Shown here piece by piece: positions 1-5,658 of a stretch of DNA of 5,658 nt. Below the pieces are notes generated by a model, which was not told where the DNA came from, did not search any database, and worked only from the letters and a program-made list of their open reading frames with translations. The position numbers and the translations under genes are program-made. How positions within the stretch are numbered: the stretch's first letter is position 1; every line of letters starts with the position of its first letter. Origin of the DNA: Clostridia bacterium (GTDB lineage Bacteria; Bacillota; Clostridia; Saccharofermentanales; UBA5734); assembly GCA_018056585.1 (NCBI GenBank), contig JAGPFK010000118.1, positions 1-5,658 of the forward strand, written 5' to 3'.

Positions 1-2318
1 CGCCCATGCCATGGATAAATGTAATCGCAAACGAAAATTTCGGATTTTTGATCTCTGAGATTGGCGCCGGATATACATGGGCTGACAACAGCCGGGAAAA
101 CAAACTCTCAGGCTGGTCGAATGATCCCATCCTCGATCCGGCTTCAGAAGCCATCTATATCAAGGATAAAATCAATCAGGGCATCACTTCCCCGGCCGCT
201 CTGATTCCGGGCCAGCCTGGATCCTATCGGGTCCGGCACGGTTTCGGCTATTCCGTTTTTTCAAATAGTGAGATGTACCTGGATCAGGAGATGACTGTTT
301 TCGTTCCGGAAAATGATCGGGTCAGACTGTGGTTGCTAAAGATCAGCAATCGCTCAGGGCAGGAGCGTTCTTTGAGCGTCACTTTATACGTAGAGTGGGT
401 TCTTGGCGTCACGCGGCTTCAAACAGCCCCCTATATTCTTTCTGCGTATCACGAGGCGGACGAATTGATCTCAGCCAGGAATCTTTACAATGACGCGTAC
501 CGTGACAGACCGGCCTATGTTTTCTGCAGCGCGCCTTTGTCATCCTACACCTGCGATCGCAAATCCTTCTTAGGCATAGGGGATTCAATCCGATATCCAA
601 CGGGTCTGACAAATGAAAAGCTCTCAGGGGAAACAGGTGTTGGACTCGACCCCTGTGCTGTGATTCAAACAGATCTGATTCTGAAGCCCGGTGAAGAAAA
701 AGAGATTGTTTTTGGTCTCGGTCAAGCCGCTTCCATAGAAGAAGCATCAAGCGTTGCGAATCGCTATCGGTCACCCTCTTCAGCGTATGCCGCTTTGAAC
801 AGAAAGAAGCAGGAATGGCTGGATCTACTTTTAAAGATCAGCATCAAAACGCCTGATCGAGCGATGGATCTGTTAGTCAACGGCTGGCTTCTGTATCAGG
901 TCATGTCCTGTCGGTTGCTGGCCAGAACAGCTTTTTACCAGTGCGGCGGCGCGTATGGTTTTCGAGATCAGTTGCAGGATGTGATGGCCCTGTTACCCAT
1001 CGATCCTCAAAGAACGAAAAAACAAATTCTTACCTGCTGCGAACATCAGTTTGTTGAGGGAGATGTGATGCATTGGTGGCATCCGGACAGCAACTTAGGG
1101 GTTCGGACACGCATCAGCGACGATCTTTTATGGCTGCCTTTCGTAACAGCAGCCTATGTAACACAAACCGGCGATGCGGAGATTCTTGACATAGAAGCAC
1201 CTTTCTGCAAAGGCCATGCGCTTGCAGAAGACCAGGCAGAAATGCTGTTAATCCCCCAGATTGGGCCTGAAACAGGAACCGTTTACCAGCATTGCCAAAG
1301 AGCCATGGATAAAGCTTATCGCCTCGGCGTGCACGGGCTGCCTCTCATTGGCAGCGGAGACTGGAATGATGGCATGAACCGGGTCGGCATAAAGGGACGT
1401 GGGGAAAGTGTCTGGCTTGGATGGTTCCTTTACAGTGTCATGCAAAAGTTTTTGCCCTTAACAGAGATTAAGAATGATAGCCTGACGCGGCAGCAGCTTA
1501 TGGACCGTTCAGAACAGCTGCTGAATAACATTGAAAACCATGGCTGGGATGGTCAGTGGTATCTGAGAGCTTATTTTGATGATGGAACGCCTCTGGGTAC
1601 ACAGGCAGCCGATGAATGCCGCATTGATTCCATCAGTCAGTCCTGGTCCGTTCTTTCAGGTGGCGCCGGTAAAATCCGTGGGTTAACTGCTTTGGATTCA
1701 GCCCGTCGCTATTTGGTCCAGGCGGGAGACGGTTTATCTTTACTGCTCACGCCTCCATTCGATAAAACGCCAAACGACCCGGGCTACATCAAAGGTTATT
1801 ATCCTGGCCAGCGTGAAAATGGCGGCCAATATACGCACGCGGCCATCTGGTTGGCTATGGCTTTTGCAAAAATCGGCAACAGCTATGAAGCCAGTCAGCT
1901 GCTCAGGATGGCTAATCCCATCCAGGCCACCGAGTCCTTCTCATCAGCGACCAAATATGAAAAAGAACCTTATGTGATGTCCGCCGATGTTGCCATGGGG
2001 AGCTTTTATACCGGAAAGGCAGGCTGGAGCTGGTATACAGGATCGGCAGGCTGGATGTATCAGGCCATTTTAAGTTCCTTTCTCGGCATCCATAAAAAAG
2101 ACAACCGGATTTTCATCTCACCCGTTGTCCCGGATCATTTCCGCCGTTTTGTTGTCGAGTACCGCTGTGGCCGCTCTCTGTACGAAATAACCGTTCTGAA
2201 TGATCCATCACTCGGCAAAGACTACCAGCTCACCCTGGACGGAGAGGCGCTTTCGGGCAACAGCTTCGAGCTGGTCGATGACAAGGCTGTTCATACGGTT
2301 CTTTATCAGTTCAGCTAA
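1..2318 (+). CDS. C-terminal GH94 module of a cyclic beta-1,2-glucan synthase-like protein (5' end outside window)
   Basis: This is the 3' part of a gene whose frame is open to the window edge (first full codon at base 3). The ATG at base 6 has no visible ribosome site and falls inside the conserved block PWINVIAN, so it is probably internal; residues are numbered from it only for convenience. The opening (PWINVIAN...SE.GAGYTW..NSREN.L..WSNDP) and YVEWVLGV near 126-133 match my recollection of the C-terminal region of NdvB/ChvB. GH94 hallmarks follow: FRDQLQD at 319-325; DWND at 452-455, holding the family's general-acid Asp; ENGGQYTH at 604-611; and WYTGSAGW at 676-683, whose Thr-Gly plus H611 suit phosphate binding. 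In such synthases this module is thought to trim beta-1,2-glucan chains by phosphorolysis, with glycosyltransferase and cyclisation domains upstream. A stand-alone 1,2-beta-oligoglucan phosphorylase is the main alternative. A terminator-like hairpin begins 33 bases after the stop. The GH94 family call is firm; the synthase assignment is an inference. Confidence 0.9.
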   Translation, partial: PMPWINVIANENFGFLISEIGAGYTWADNSRENKLSGWSNDPILDPASEAIYIKDKINQGITSPAALIPGQPGSYRVRHGFGYSVFSNSEMYLDQEMTVFVPENDRVRLWLLKISNRSGQERSLSVTLYVEWVLGVTRLQTAPYILSAYHEADELISARNLYNDAYRDRPAYVFCSAPLSSYTCDRKSFLGIGDSIRYPTGLTNEKLSGETGVGLDPCAVIQTDLILKPGEEKEIVFGLGQAASIEEASSVANRYRSPSSAYAALNRKKQEWLDLLLKISIKTPDRAMDLLVNGWLLYQVMSCRLLARTAFYQCGGAYGFRDQLQDVMALLPIDPQRTKKQILTCCEHQFVEGDVMHWWHPDSNLGVRTRISDDLLWLPFVTAAYVTQTGDAEILDIEAPFCKGHALAEDQAEMLLIPQIGPETGTVYQHCQRAMDKAYRLGVHGLPLIGSGDWNDGMNRVGIKGRGESVWLGWFLYSVMQKFLPLTEIKNDSLTRQQLMDRSEQLLNNIENHGWDGQWYLRAYFDDGTPLGTQAADECRIDSISQSWSVLSGGAGKIRGLTALDSARRYLVQAGDGLSLLLTPPFDKTPNDPGYIKGYYPGQRENGGQYTHAAIWLAMAFAKIGNSYEASQLLRMANPIQATESFSSATKYEKEPYVMSADVAMGSFYTGKAGWSWYTGSAGWMYQAILSSFLGIHKKDNRIFISPVVPDHFRRFVVEYRCGRSLYEITVLNDPSLGKDYQLTLDGEALSGNSFELVDDKAVHTVLYQFS

Positions 2319-2325
2319 TCCCGGC

Positions 2326-2353
2326 TTGACAAAGTTAAAAAGTTCCTTATAAT
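2326..2353 (+). promoter_or_regulatory. Consensus sigma-A/sigma-70 promoter for the gntR-ABC operon
   Basis: TTGACA at 2326-2331 and TATAAT at 2348-2353 are both exact consensus hexamers, separated by 16 bp. Transcription should begin near 2359-2361, giving a leader of about 60 bases before the repressor gene. The -10 box overlaps the left arm of the hairpin, and the operator palindrome starts a few bases downstream. Such a strong promoter would need repression to be regulated, which fits a repressor as the first gene. Confidence 0.82.
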
Positions 2354-2397
2354 GGTCATAGTGTATATACTCATTATACACACTATGACCATTTTTT
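2351..2397 (+). terminator. Rho-independent-type terminator of the glucan enzyme gene
   Basis: Perfect 13-base arms AATGGTCATAGTG (2351-2363) and CACTATGACCATT (2381-2393) flank a 17-base loop region that can pair further. They are followed by six T residues at 2392-2397. The structure lies just after the stop of the upstream gene. It points only rightward, because there is no T-run on the other strand beyond the left arm. The same bases also hold the -10 box and operator of the next operon, so part of the symmetry could reflect protein binding rather than RNA folding. Confidence 0.6.
2361..2381. promoter_or_regulatory. Probable GntR/YtrA-type operator palindrome
   Basis: GTGTATA (2361-2367) and TATACAC (2375-2381) form perfect 7-bp inverted half-sites around a 7-bp centre, at the expected transcription start. 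YtrA-subfamily GntR proteins are known to bind inverted AGTGTA/TACACT-like half-sites at their own operon promoters, and AGTGTA itself occurs at 2360-2365. Binding here would block promoter opening or clearance. That the adjacent repressor binds this site is an inference from position and half-site resemblance. Confidence 0.65.
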
Positions 2398-2419
2398 ATG
2401 TTGAAAGGTTGGGGCCAAA

Positions 2420-2827
2420 CTGGATCTCATCATCCAAAACCAATCAGACAAACCGATCTATCGACAGATAGCTGATCAGATCAGAGACGCGATTATGAGA
2501 GGCGAGTTGCAGGAAGGTGACTTGCTTCCTTCTATCCGTTCTTTGGCTAAAGATTTGCGCATCAGCGTTATCACAACGCGTCGCGCATACGAAGAACTTG
2601 AACGAGAAGGGTTCATCACCAGTTCTGTTGGAAGAGGTTCTTATGTTGCGCGAAAGAATGTTGAGATGCTCCGTGAAATCCAGTTGCGTGAAATAGAATC
2701 GTTACTCACTCGGGTTTTAGATCTGGCTTCAGCGTGTGATCTGGATCTGTCAGATCTGACCCAAATGTTGCAGTTGCTTTCGGAAGGAGACCCTGGTCAT
2801 GAACAACAAACAACAAAATTTGATTAA
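2420..2827 (+). CDS. GntR-family (YtrA-like) transcriptional repressor, apparent CTG start
   Basis: This small regulator of about 135 residues is probably the autorepressor of the downstream exporter operon. With the CTG at 2420 as codon 1, the winged helix-turn-helix spans roughly residues 11-76: KPIYRQIADQIRDAI forms helix 1, PSIRSLAKDL...TTRRAYEELEREGFI the helix-turn-helix, and GRGSYV at 71-76 the wing. The remaining 60 or so residues are a short helical, Leu-rich tail, as in the YtrA subfamily, with no large ligand-binding domain. The first in-frame ATG is at 2495 (residue 26) and would remove helix 1. The frame is open back only to a TGA at 2402-2404, and CTG 2420 is the only plausible start codon in that interval. 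A purine-rich AAAGGTTGGGG (2404-2414) lies just upstream. The gene ends 29 bases inside the ABC gene, which implies coupled translation. The family is clear; the start is less certain and could hide a sequencing error. Confidence 0.85.
   Translation: MDLIIQNQSDKPIYRQIADQIRDAIMRGELQEGDLLPSIRSLAKDLRISVITTRRAYEELEREGFITSSVGRGSYVARKNVEMLREIQLREIESLLTRVLDLASACDLDLSDLTQMLQLLSEGDPGHEQQTTKFD
2784..2789 (+). promoter_or_regulatory. Shine-Dalgarno site of the ABC ATPase gene
   Basis: AAGGAG lies 9 bases before the ATG at 2799, inside the end of the repressor gene. It supports that ATG over the later in-frame ATG at 2859 and so keeps the roughly 20-residue N-terminal extension of the ATPase. Confidence 0.8.
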
Positions 2828-3716
2828 TTTCCCAATCATCCCGGATCCGGTCGTTCAGATGGAGAATGTGGTGAAACGCTATCGTGATTTTGAATTGGAT
2901 CGGGTTGGATTTGACTTAGCCAGGGGCTGCATCACAGGGTTGTTGGGACAAAACGGCGCAGGCAAAACAACAATCATTCGTTTGCTGCTTGGCTTGATCC
3001 ATCAAGACGAGGGCCATATCAGATTATTCGGGCAAGAGCTTTTGCCTGACACCGCACCGTTACTGAGGCGAAAAATCGGCGTTGTACTGGATGAGGGCTA
3101 TTTCTATGATTTTTTAACTCTGAACCAGATGAAGCAAATATATGCGTTCTTTTTTCAGGACTGGGATGAGGCGTCTTTTCAAAAATACAGCGACCGTTTC
3201 CAATTGTCATTGGGTAAGAAAATCAGCGAATTGTCACGAGGCATGCGCACAAAATTTGCAATTTCTTTAGCCCTCTCTCATCAAGCTGATTTACTGATCA
3301 TGGATGAACCGACACACGGCCTTGATCCATTGGTCCGTGAAGAATTGCTTCTCATTCTTTATGAACTGCTGCAGGATGAAAATAAATCCATTCTATTCTC
3401 ATCTCATATTACTTCCGACCTGGAAAAAGTTGCCGATTACATTCTGCTGATTCATGATGGCCGTCTTCTTTTATATCAGGAAAAAGACCAGCTTCTCGAA
3501 ACCCATTGTCTGGTCCGTGGACCGGCCAGATTGCTTGATGAAAAAGCAAATCGGCTGTTTGTCAAGACACGCTGCGGGCCTTATGGATTTGAAGGACTTT
3601 CTTCGGATCGCGCGGCTGTGGCTCGCTATTTCGGTCATACAGTTGAAATAGAAAAAGCAAACCTGGAACAGATTATGCTCTATTATGTCAGGAGTGATTC
3701 AGATGGCGCAAATTGA
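2799..3716 (+). CDS. ABC transporter ATP-binding protein (YtrB/BcrA-like exporter ATPase)
   Basis: This 305-residue cytoplasmic ATPase should power the permease encoded next. Motifs in order: Walker A GQNGAGKT at 50-57; the Q-loop region VVLDEGYFYDFLTL near 96-108, where Asp or Glu appears in place of the usual Gln; a degenerate signature LSRGM at 145-149 instead of LSGGQ; Walker B LLIMDE at 165-170 with catalytic E170; D-loop GLDP at 174-177; and H-loop H203 in SSHIT. These variants are common in ABC-2-type exporters of the YtrB group, so activity is likely intact. The first 20 residues form a short extension before the usual start of the fold. A C-terminal region of about 80 residues (225-305) follows the ATPase core, as in related exporters. 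The gene overlaps the repressor by 29 bases and the permease by 14. One ATPase gene suggests a homodimer. The substrate is unknown; this family handles antibiotics, peptides or envelope-stress functions. Confidence 0.93.
   Translation: MNNKQQNLINFPIIPDPVVQMENVVKRYRDFELDRVGFDLARGCITGLLGQNGAGKTTIIRLLLGLIHQDEGHIRLFGQELLPDTAPLLRRKIGVVLDEGYFYDFLTLNQMKQIYAFFFQDWDEASFQKYSDRFQLSLGKKISELSRGMRTKFAISLALSHQADLLIMDEPTHGLDPLVREELLLILYELLQDENKSILFSSHITSDLEKVADYILLIHDGRLLLYQEKDQLLETHCLVRGPARLLDEKANRLFVKTRCGPYGFEGLSSDRAAVARYFGHTVEIEKANLEQIMLYYVRSDSDGAN
3690..3694 (+). promoter_or_regulatory. Shine-Dalgarno site of the permease gene
   Basis: AGGAG lies 8 bases before the ATG at 3703. It lies after the alternative in-frame ATG at 3685, so it can only serve the 3703 start. 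That is why the shorter permease is chosen. Confidence 0.75.
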
Positions 3717-4419
3717 AGTCAGACAGAAAGAAAACGAATTTACCTTGTCTCATAAACGGATCCTTTTGGGCTTGGTTCAAAAAGATCTGCTGGTTAGCCG
3801 CAAATATTTATTGTACGCCTGTTTATATGGGCTTCTGATGTCATTTCTGTTCAGGGATGCCCTGACATCGATGGCTGCGACAACAACGGCCATGGTTTAT
3901 ATTGTCTTTATGACCTTATTGGCTTATGAAGATAAATACAAGGCTGATATTCTCTTTAACACCTTGCCGATTGACAGAAATCATATTATTTTAGGGAAAT
4001 ACCTGATCGGCCTGATCTGTTTCCTGATCTCTATTCCGATTAGCTTATGCAGCCGATTCATCGCGGATGCGGTTTTTGCACGACACCAGGGTGAACCCTT
4101 TATACCGGCCCTGCCCTCTTTGCTCTTGCCGGCAACAGCCATTTGCTTTTTAATCAGCCAGCTTCATGTTTCTATCAGTTTACCGGTTTATTACCGATTT
4201 GGTTATGCCAAAAGCCGCATTGCTTCCTTGCTGTTTTTTCTCCTGTTCTTTCTTGGTCTACAGATTTTATTCACCATTCCTGTCGGTCTCGCTATTCTGG
4301 CTTATCTGGAACGCCAAAAAGTCAACCAGCTCAGCCTGGTGCTTTATGCGCTTGGGCTGGTGATTGACTTTATTGGCTATCTGATAACCAGGCAAATTTA
4401 TCGGAAGCTTGACCTCTAG
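3703..4419 (+). CDS. ABC-2-type transporter permease
   Basis: This 238-residue integral membrane protein is the likely membrane partner of the ATPase encoded just upstream. About six hydrophobic segments are visible, near residues 35-50, 60-75, 99-117, 136-160, 173-201 and 210-228. A charged N-terminus (about 1-34) and the basic end RKLDL are probably cytoplasmic. Between segments 2 and 3 lies YEDKYKADILFNTLPIDRNHIILGKYL (read as two halves about 75-88 and 89-101), the loop typical of ABC-2 permeases in GntR-linked operons, with the LP.(D/S)R...I...KYL pattern; it is the expected contact with the ATPase. The chosen ATG has a good ribosome site; the in-frame ATG at 3685 does not. The 14-base overlap with the ATPase gene indicates co-translation. 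With a single permease gene, a 2+2 homodimeric exporter is the simplest model. The gene ends overlapping the convergent gene by 4 bases, and I see no terminator of its own. Confidence 0.88.
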   Translation: MAQIEVRQKENEFTLSHKRILLGLVQKDLLVSRKYLLYACLYGLLMSFLFRDALTSMAATTTAMVYIVFMTLLAYEDKYKADILFNTLPIDRNHIILGKYLIGLICFLISIPISLCSRFIADAVFARHQGEPFIPALPSLLLPATAICFLISQLHVSISLPVYYRFGYAKSRIASLLFFLLFFLGLQILFTIPVGLAILAYLERQKVNQLSLVLYALGLVIDFIGYLITRQIYRKLDL

Positions 4420-5658
4420 TGCAAGGTTCGTTTTTTGCTCAACCCGTAAAGAACGCGCAACACAATAAAGATTGAAAGCAACAGCAAATAGAGAAATAAA
4501 GACGGTGTATCTGACCTGTTTTCACCTGTTGCCACTTCTTCTTTTTCATCAGAGGGCCACGAGGGATCATCGACCATCGATGACTTAAAACAGTCCGTTT
4601 TTGTTTTTTCAGTTAACTCCTTCCATTCAGACTGAACGGAAGACGCAGGAGGCAGCGGAATCATGGTTGGAGTGGATTCAAGCCCTTCCGTTTGCTCAGT
4701 CAGATTGGAAGGAGTGAGTTCTGGTTCTGGCTGAGTCGGGGTCGTTTCTGGAGTTGTCTGTGTCGGCTGAGTCGGGGTCGTTTCTGGAGTTGTCTGTGGT
4801 GGTTGAGTCAGGGTTGGTTCTGGAGTTGGATCAGGTATTGAAGGTAAAGCGTAATCCTCCTGTGTGATCATGCTCCAACTTTCACCTTTCTCTAAGGTTG
4901 CAAGGCTCCAGCCAACAAAACAAGCGACATCTGAAGCTGATGAATCAATCGAATTAGAAAGAGAACGGGTAGAAACCTGATCAAAGGCCGTCAGCCAATC
5001 ACCGGCATACCAGTGATCCCATGGATCATCTGCAAAAAACAGGGTTTGCTGGGGACGAAGGGTATCCAGGCTGACAACGAAAACATGATTTGATTCAACC
5101 GTTAAAGATTCCACGGCCATTTCGCCCAAATAAAAGCAAATATCTCCCCCGTGGAGCAATGTTAAATCATAAAGTGGCTCCTCACCGGTGTATGTAACGA
5201 TAAATTCTTTTTCAACGACAGTCGAACCGGATTGATAACGGATGATTTGTTCAAGACTTAACCCGGGAACACATAGATCATGCCAACACGTTCTGATCTC
5301 TTCATTTTGTTCAATCGTTTGATGCCCATCTTTTAAAATATAAATTTGTCGGGCATTAAAATCAAGATCTTGCCATGCGTCGCTTATAAATAAAATAACT
5401 TCATTTTCCAACGTAGCGAAGAATAGGGTTCCCCATGTGTATTGATCAAAATAACATGGCACATATGAATCTGTGTCTGAACCTTTTGTTTCATCATAGG
5501 CAAAAACGCCCATGTTTCCATTACTAATAACATCGATCCGAATCGGATCATTCTGAATACGGCCGCCTAAAGATAGTTTGTCTGGTTTTTCTGTTTGTGC
5601 CAAGAGGCTGTCGGAAAAGATCTGCAAAATAAGCAAGCTTAATAATACGGATATAGCT
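4416..5658 (-). CDS. Exported, membrane-anchored surface protein of unknown function with Thr/Pro-rich stalk (5' end outside window)
   Basis: The frame runs off the right window edge; the TTG at 5634-5636 sits inside the signal peptide and is used only for numbering. Upstream codons add AISVLLSLL, giving a hydrophobic core that continues into LILQIF and a likely signal-peptidase site after SLLA (residue 13). Residues about 19-262 look like one beta-rich, aromatic-rich ectodomain, including LHGGDICFYL near 161-170, DDPWDHWYAGDW near 203-214, and a closing W.LATLEKGESW near 243-254. A stalk rich in Pro, Thr, Gln and Glu spans about 265-310, with an acidic, Ser-rich stretch to about 376. A transmembrane segment at about 380-397 is followed by the basic tail KKRTLH, so the protein should be type I membrane-anchored with the domain outside. 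No LPXTG motif is present. I do not recognise the domain. An adhesin, a glycan-binding protein or a Pro/Thr-stalked sensor are all possible. Confidence 0.82.
   Translation of the reverse strand, partial: AISVLLSLLILQIFSDSLLAQTEKPDKLSLGGRIQNDPIRIDVISNGNMGVFAYDETKGSDTDSYVPCYFDQYTWGTLFFATLENEVILFISDAWQDLDFNARQIYILKDGHQTIEQNEEIRTCWHDLCVPGLSLEQIIRYQSGSTVVEKEFIVTYTGEEPLYDLTLLHGGDICFYLGEMAVESLTVESNHVFVVSLDTLRPQQTLFFADDPWDHWYAGDWLTAFDQVSTRSLSNSIDSSASDVACFVGWSLATLEKGESWSMITQEDYALPSIPDPTPEPTLTQPPQTTPETTPTQPTQTTPETTPTQPEPELTPSNLTEQTEGLESTPTMIPLPPASSVQSEWKELTEKTKTDCFKSSMVDDPSWPSDEKEEVATGENRSDTPSLFLYLLLLSIFIVLRVLYGLSKKRTLH
4729..4836 (-). repeat. 36-bp in-frame tandem repeats encoding the Thr/Pro stalk
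   Basis: Three consecutive 36-bp units lie at 4729-4764, 4765-4800 and 4801-4836. By eye the first two agree at 34 of 36 positions, and the third matches the second at 28 of 36. Read on the minus strand, each unit adds 12 residues of the type TQTTPETTPTQP. The unit length is a multiple of three, so gain or loss would change stalk length without breaking the frame. The near identity of two units suggests recent duplication. Confidence 0.85.

Noticed and set aside
6..8. ATG at the left edge as the start of the glucan enzyme
   Set aside because: No room for or sign of a ribosome site, the frame is open to the edge, and the ATG falls within a conserved internal block of the family; the gene most likely continues upstream.
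409..774. Open frame on the minus strand inside the glucan enzyme gene
   Set aside because: It is antisense to a clearly conserved coding region, with Arg/Cys/His-rich composition typical of a shadow frame and no domain pattern.
1248..1445. Short minus-strand open frame over the DWND catalytic region
   Set aside because: Antisense to the conserved GH94 core, short, and without a recognisable domain.
2398..2400. ATG directly after the T-run as the repressor start
   Set aside because: It is in another frame, reads a peptide unlike GntR proteins and hits a stop before the helix-turn-helix; a frameshift would be needed.
3019..3210. Short minus-strand open frame inside the ATPase gene
   Set aside because: Antisense to a well-conserved ABC ATPase; no independent support.
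3685..3687. ATG giving a permease six residues longer
   Set aside because: The AGGAG ribosome site lies downstream of this codon and is well spaced for the ATG at 3703.
4143..4367. Alternative plus-strand frames inside the permease gene
   Set aside because: They are out of frame with the permease, and their Phe/Ser/Trp-rich composition reflects reading hydrophobic codons in the wrong frame.
4729..4836. Possible CRISPR-like array
   Set aside because: The units are contiguous without spacers and are in-frame coding repeats of a Thr/Pro stalk.
5634..5636. TTG as the true start of the surface protein
   Set aside because: It lies inside the hydrophobic signal-peptide core and the frame stays open to the window edge, so the real start is probably beyond it.

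Overview
The window looks like a piece of a Bacillota (Firmicutes) chromosome, most likely from a clostridial or erysipelotrichial lineage. The evidence is a YtrA-type GntR repressor fused into an operon with a one-ATPase/one-permease ABC exporter, strong purine-rich Shine-Dalgarno sites, a near-consensus housekeeping promoter, and a surface protein with a Gram-positive layout (signal peptide, Pro/Thr linker, C-terminal membrane anchor). Base composition is moderate and looks even across the window. The species cannot be named from this sequence. No RNA genes, insertion sequences, CRISPR arrays or phage genes were seen.

Layout. Bases 1-2318 (+) hold the 3' end of a large carbohydrate-active enzyme gene: a GH94 phosphorylase-type module of the kind found at the C-terminus of cyclic beta-1,2-glucan synthases (NdvB/ChvB type). 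Its 5' end lies outside the window. Bases 2319-2419 are a compact control region. A hairpin plus T-run that should terminate the enzyme gene is interleaved with a consensus promoter (TTGACA, 16 bp, TATAAT) and with a palindromic operator just downstream of the -10 box. Bases 2420-4419 (+) are a tightly overlapping three-gene operon: GntR/YtrA-like repressor, ABC ATPase, ABC-2-type permease. Bases 4416-5658 (-) encode an exported, membrane-anchored surface protein of unknown function with a Thr/Pro-rich stalk containing 36-bp tandem repeats. It converges on the operon with a 4-bp tail-to-tail overlap, and its 5' end is also cut by the window.

How the parts work together. The repressor probably binds the palindrome at its own promoter and controls the whole exporter operon, as YtrA-family regulators do. 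The ligand and transported substrate cannot be read from the sequence; envelope stress or peptide antibiotics are the precedent for this family. All the genes concern the cell envelope or extracellular glycans, but nothing in the sequence proves a functional link between the glucan enzyme, the exporter and the surface protein.

The most interesting points are the composite terminator/promoter/operator, the repressor's apparent non-AUG (CTG) start, the unassigned surface protein with its repeat stalk, and the overlapping convergent gene ends. I did not find convincing evidence of a wholly new system.
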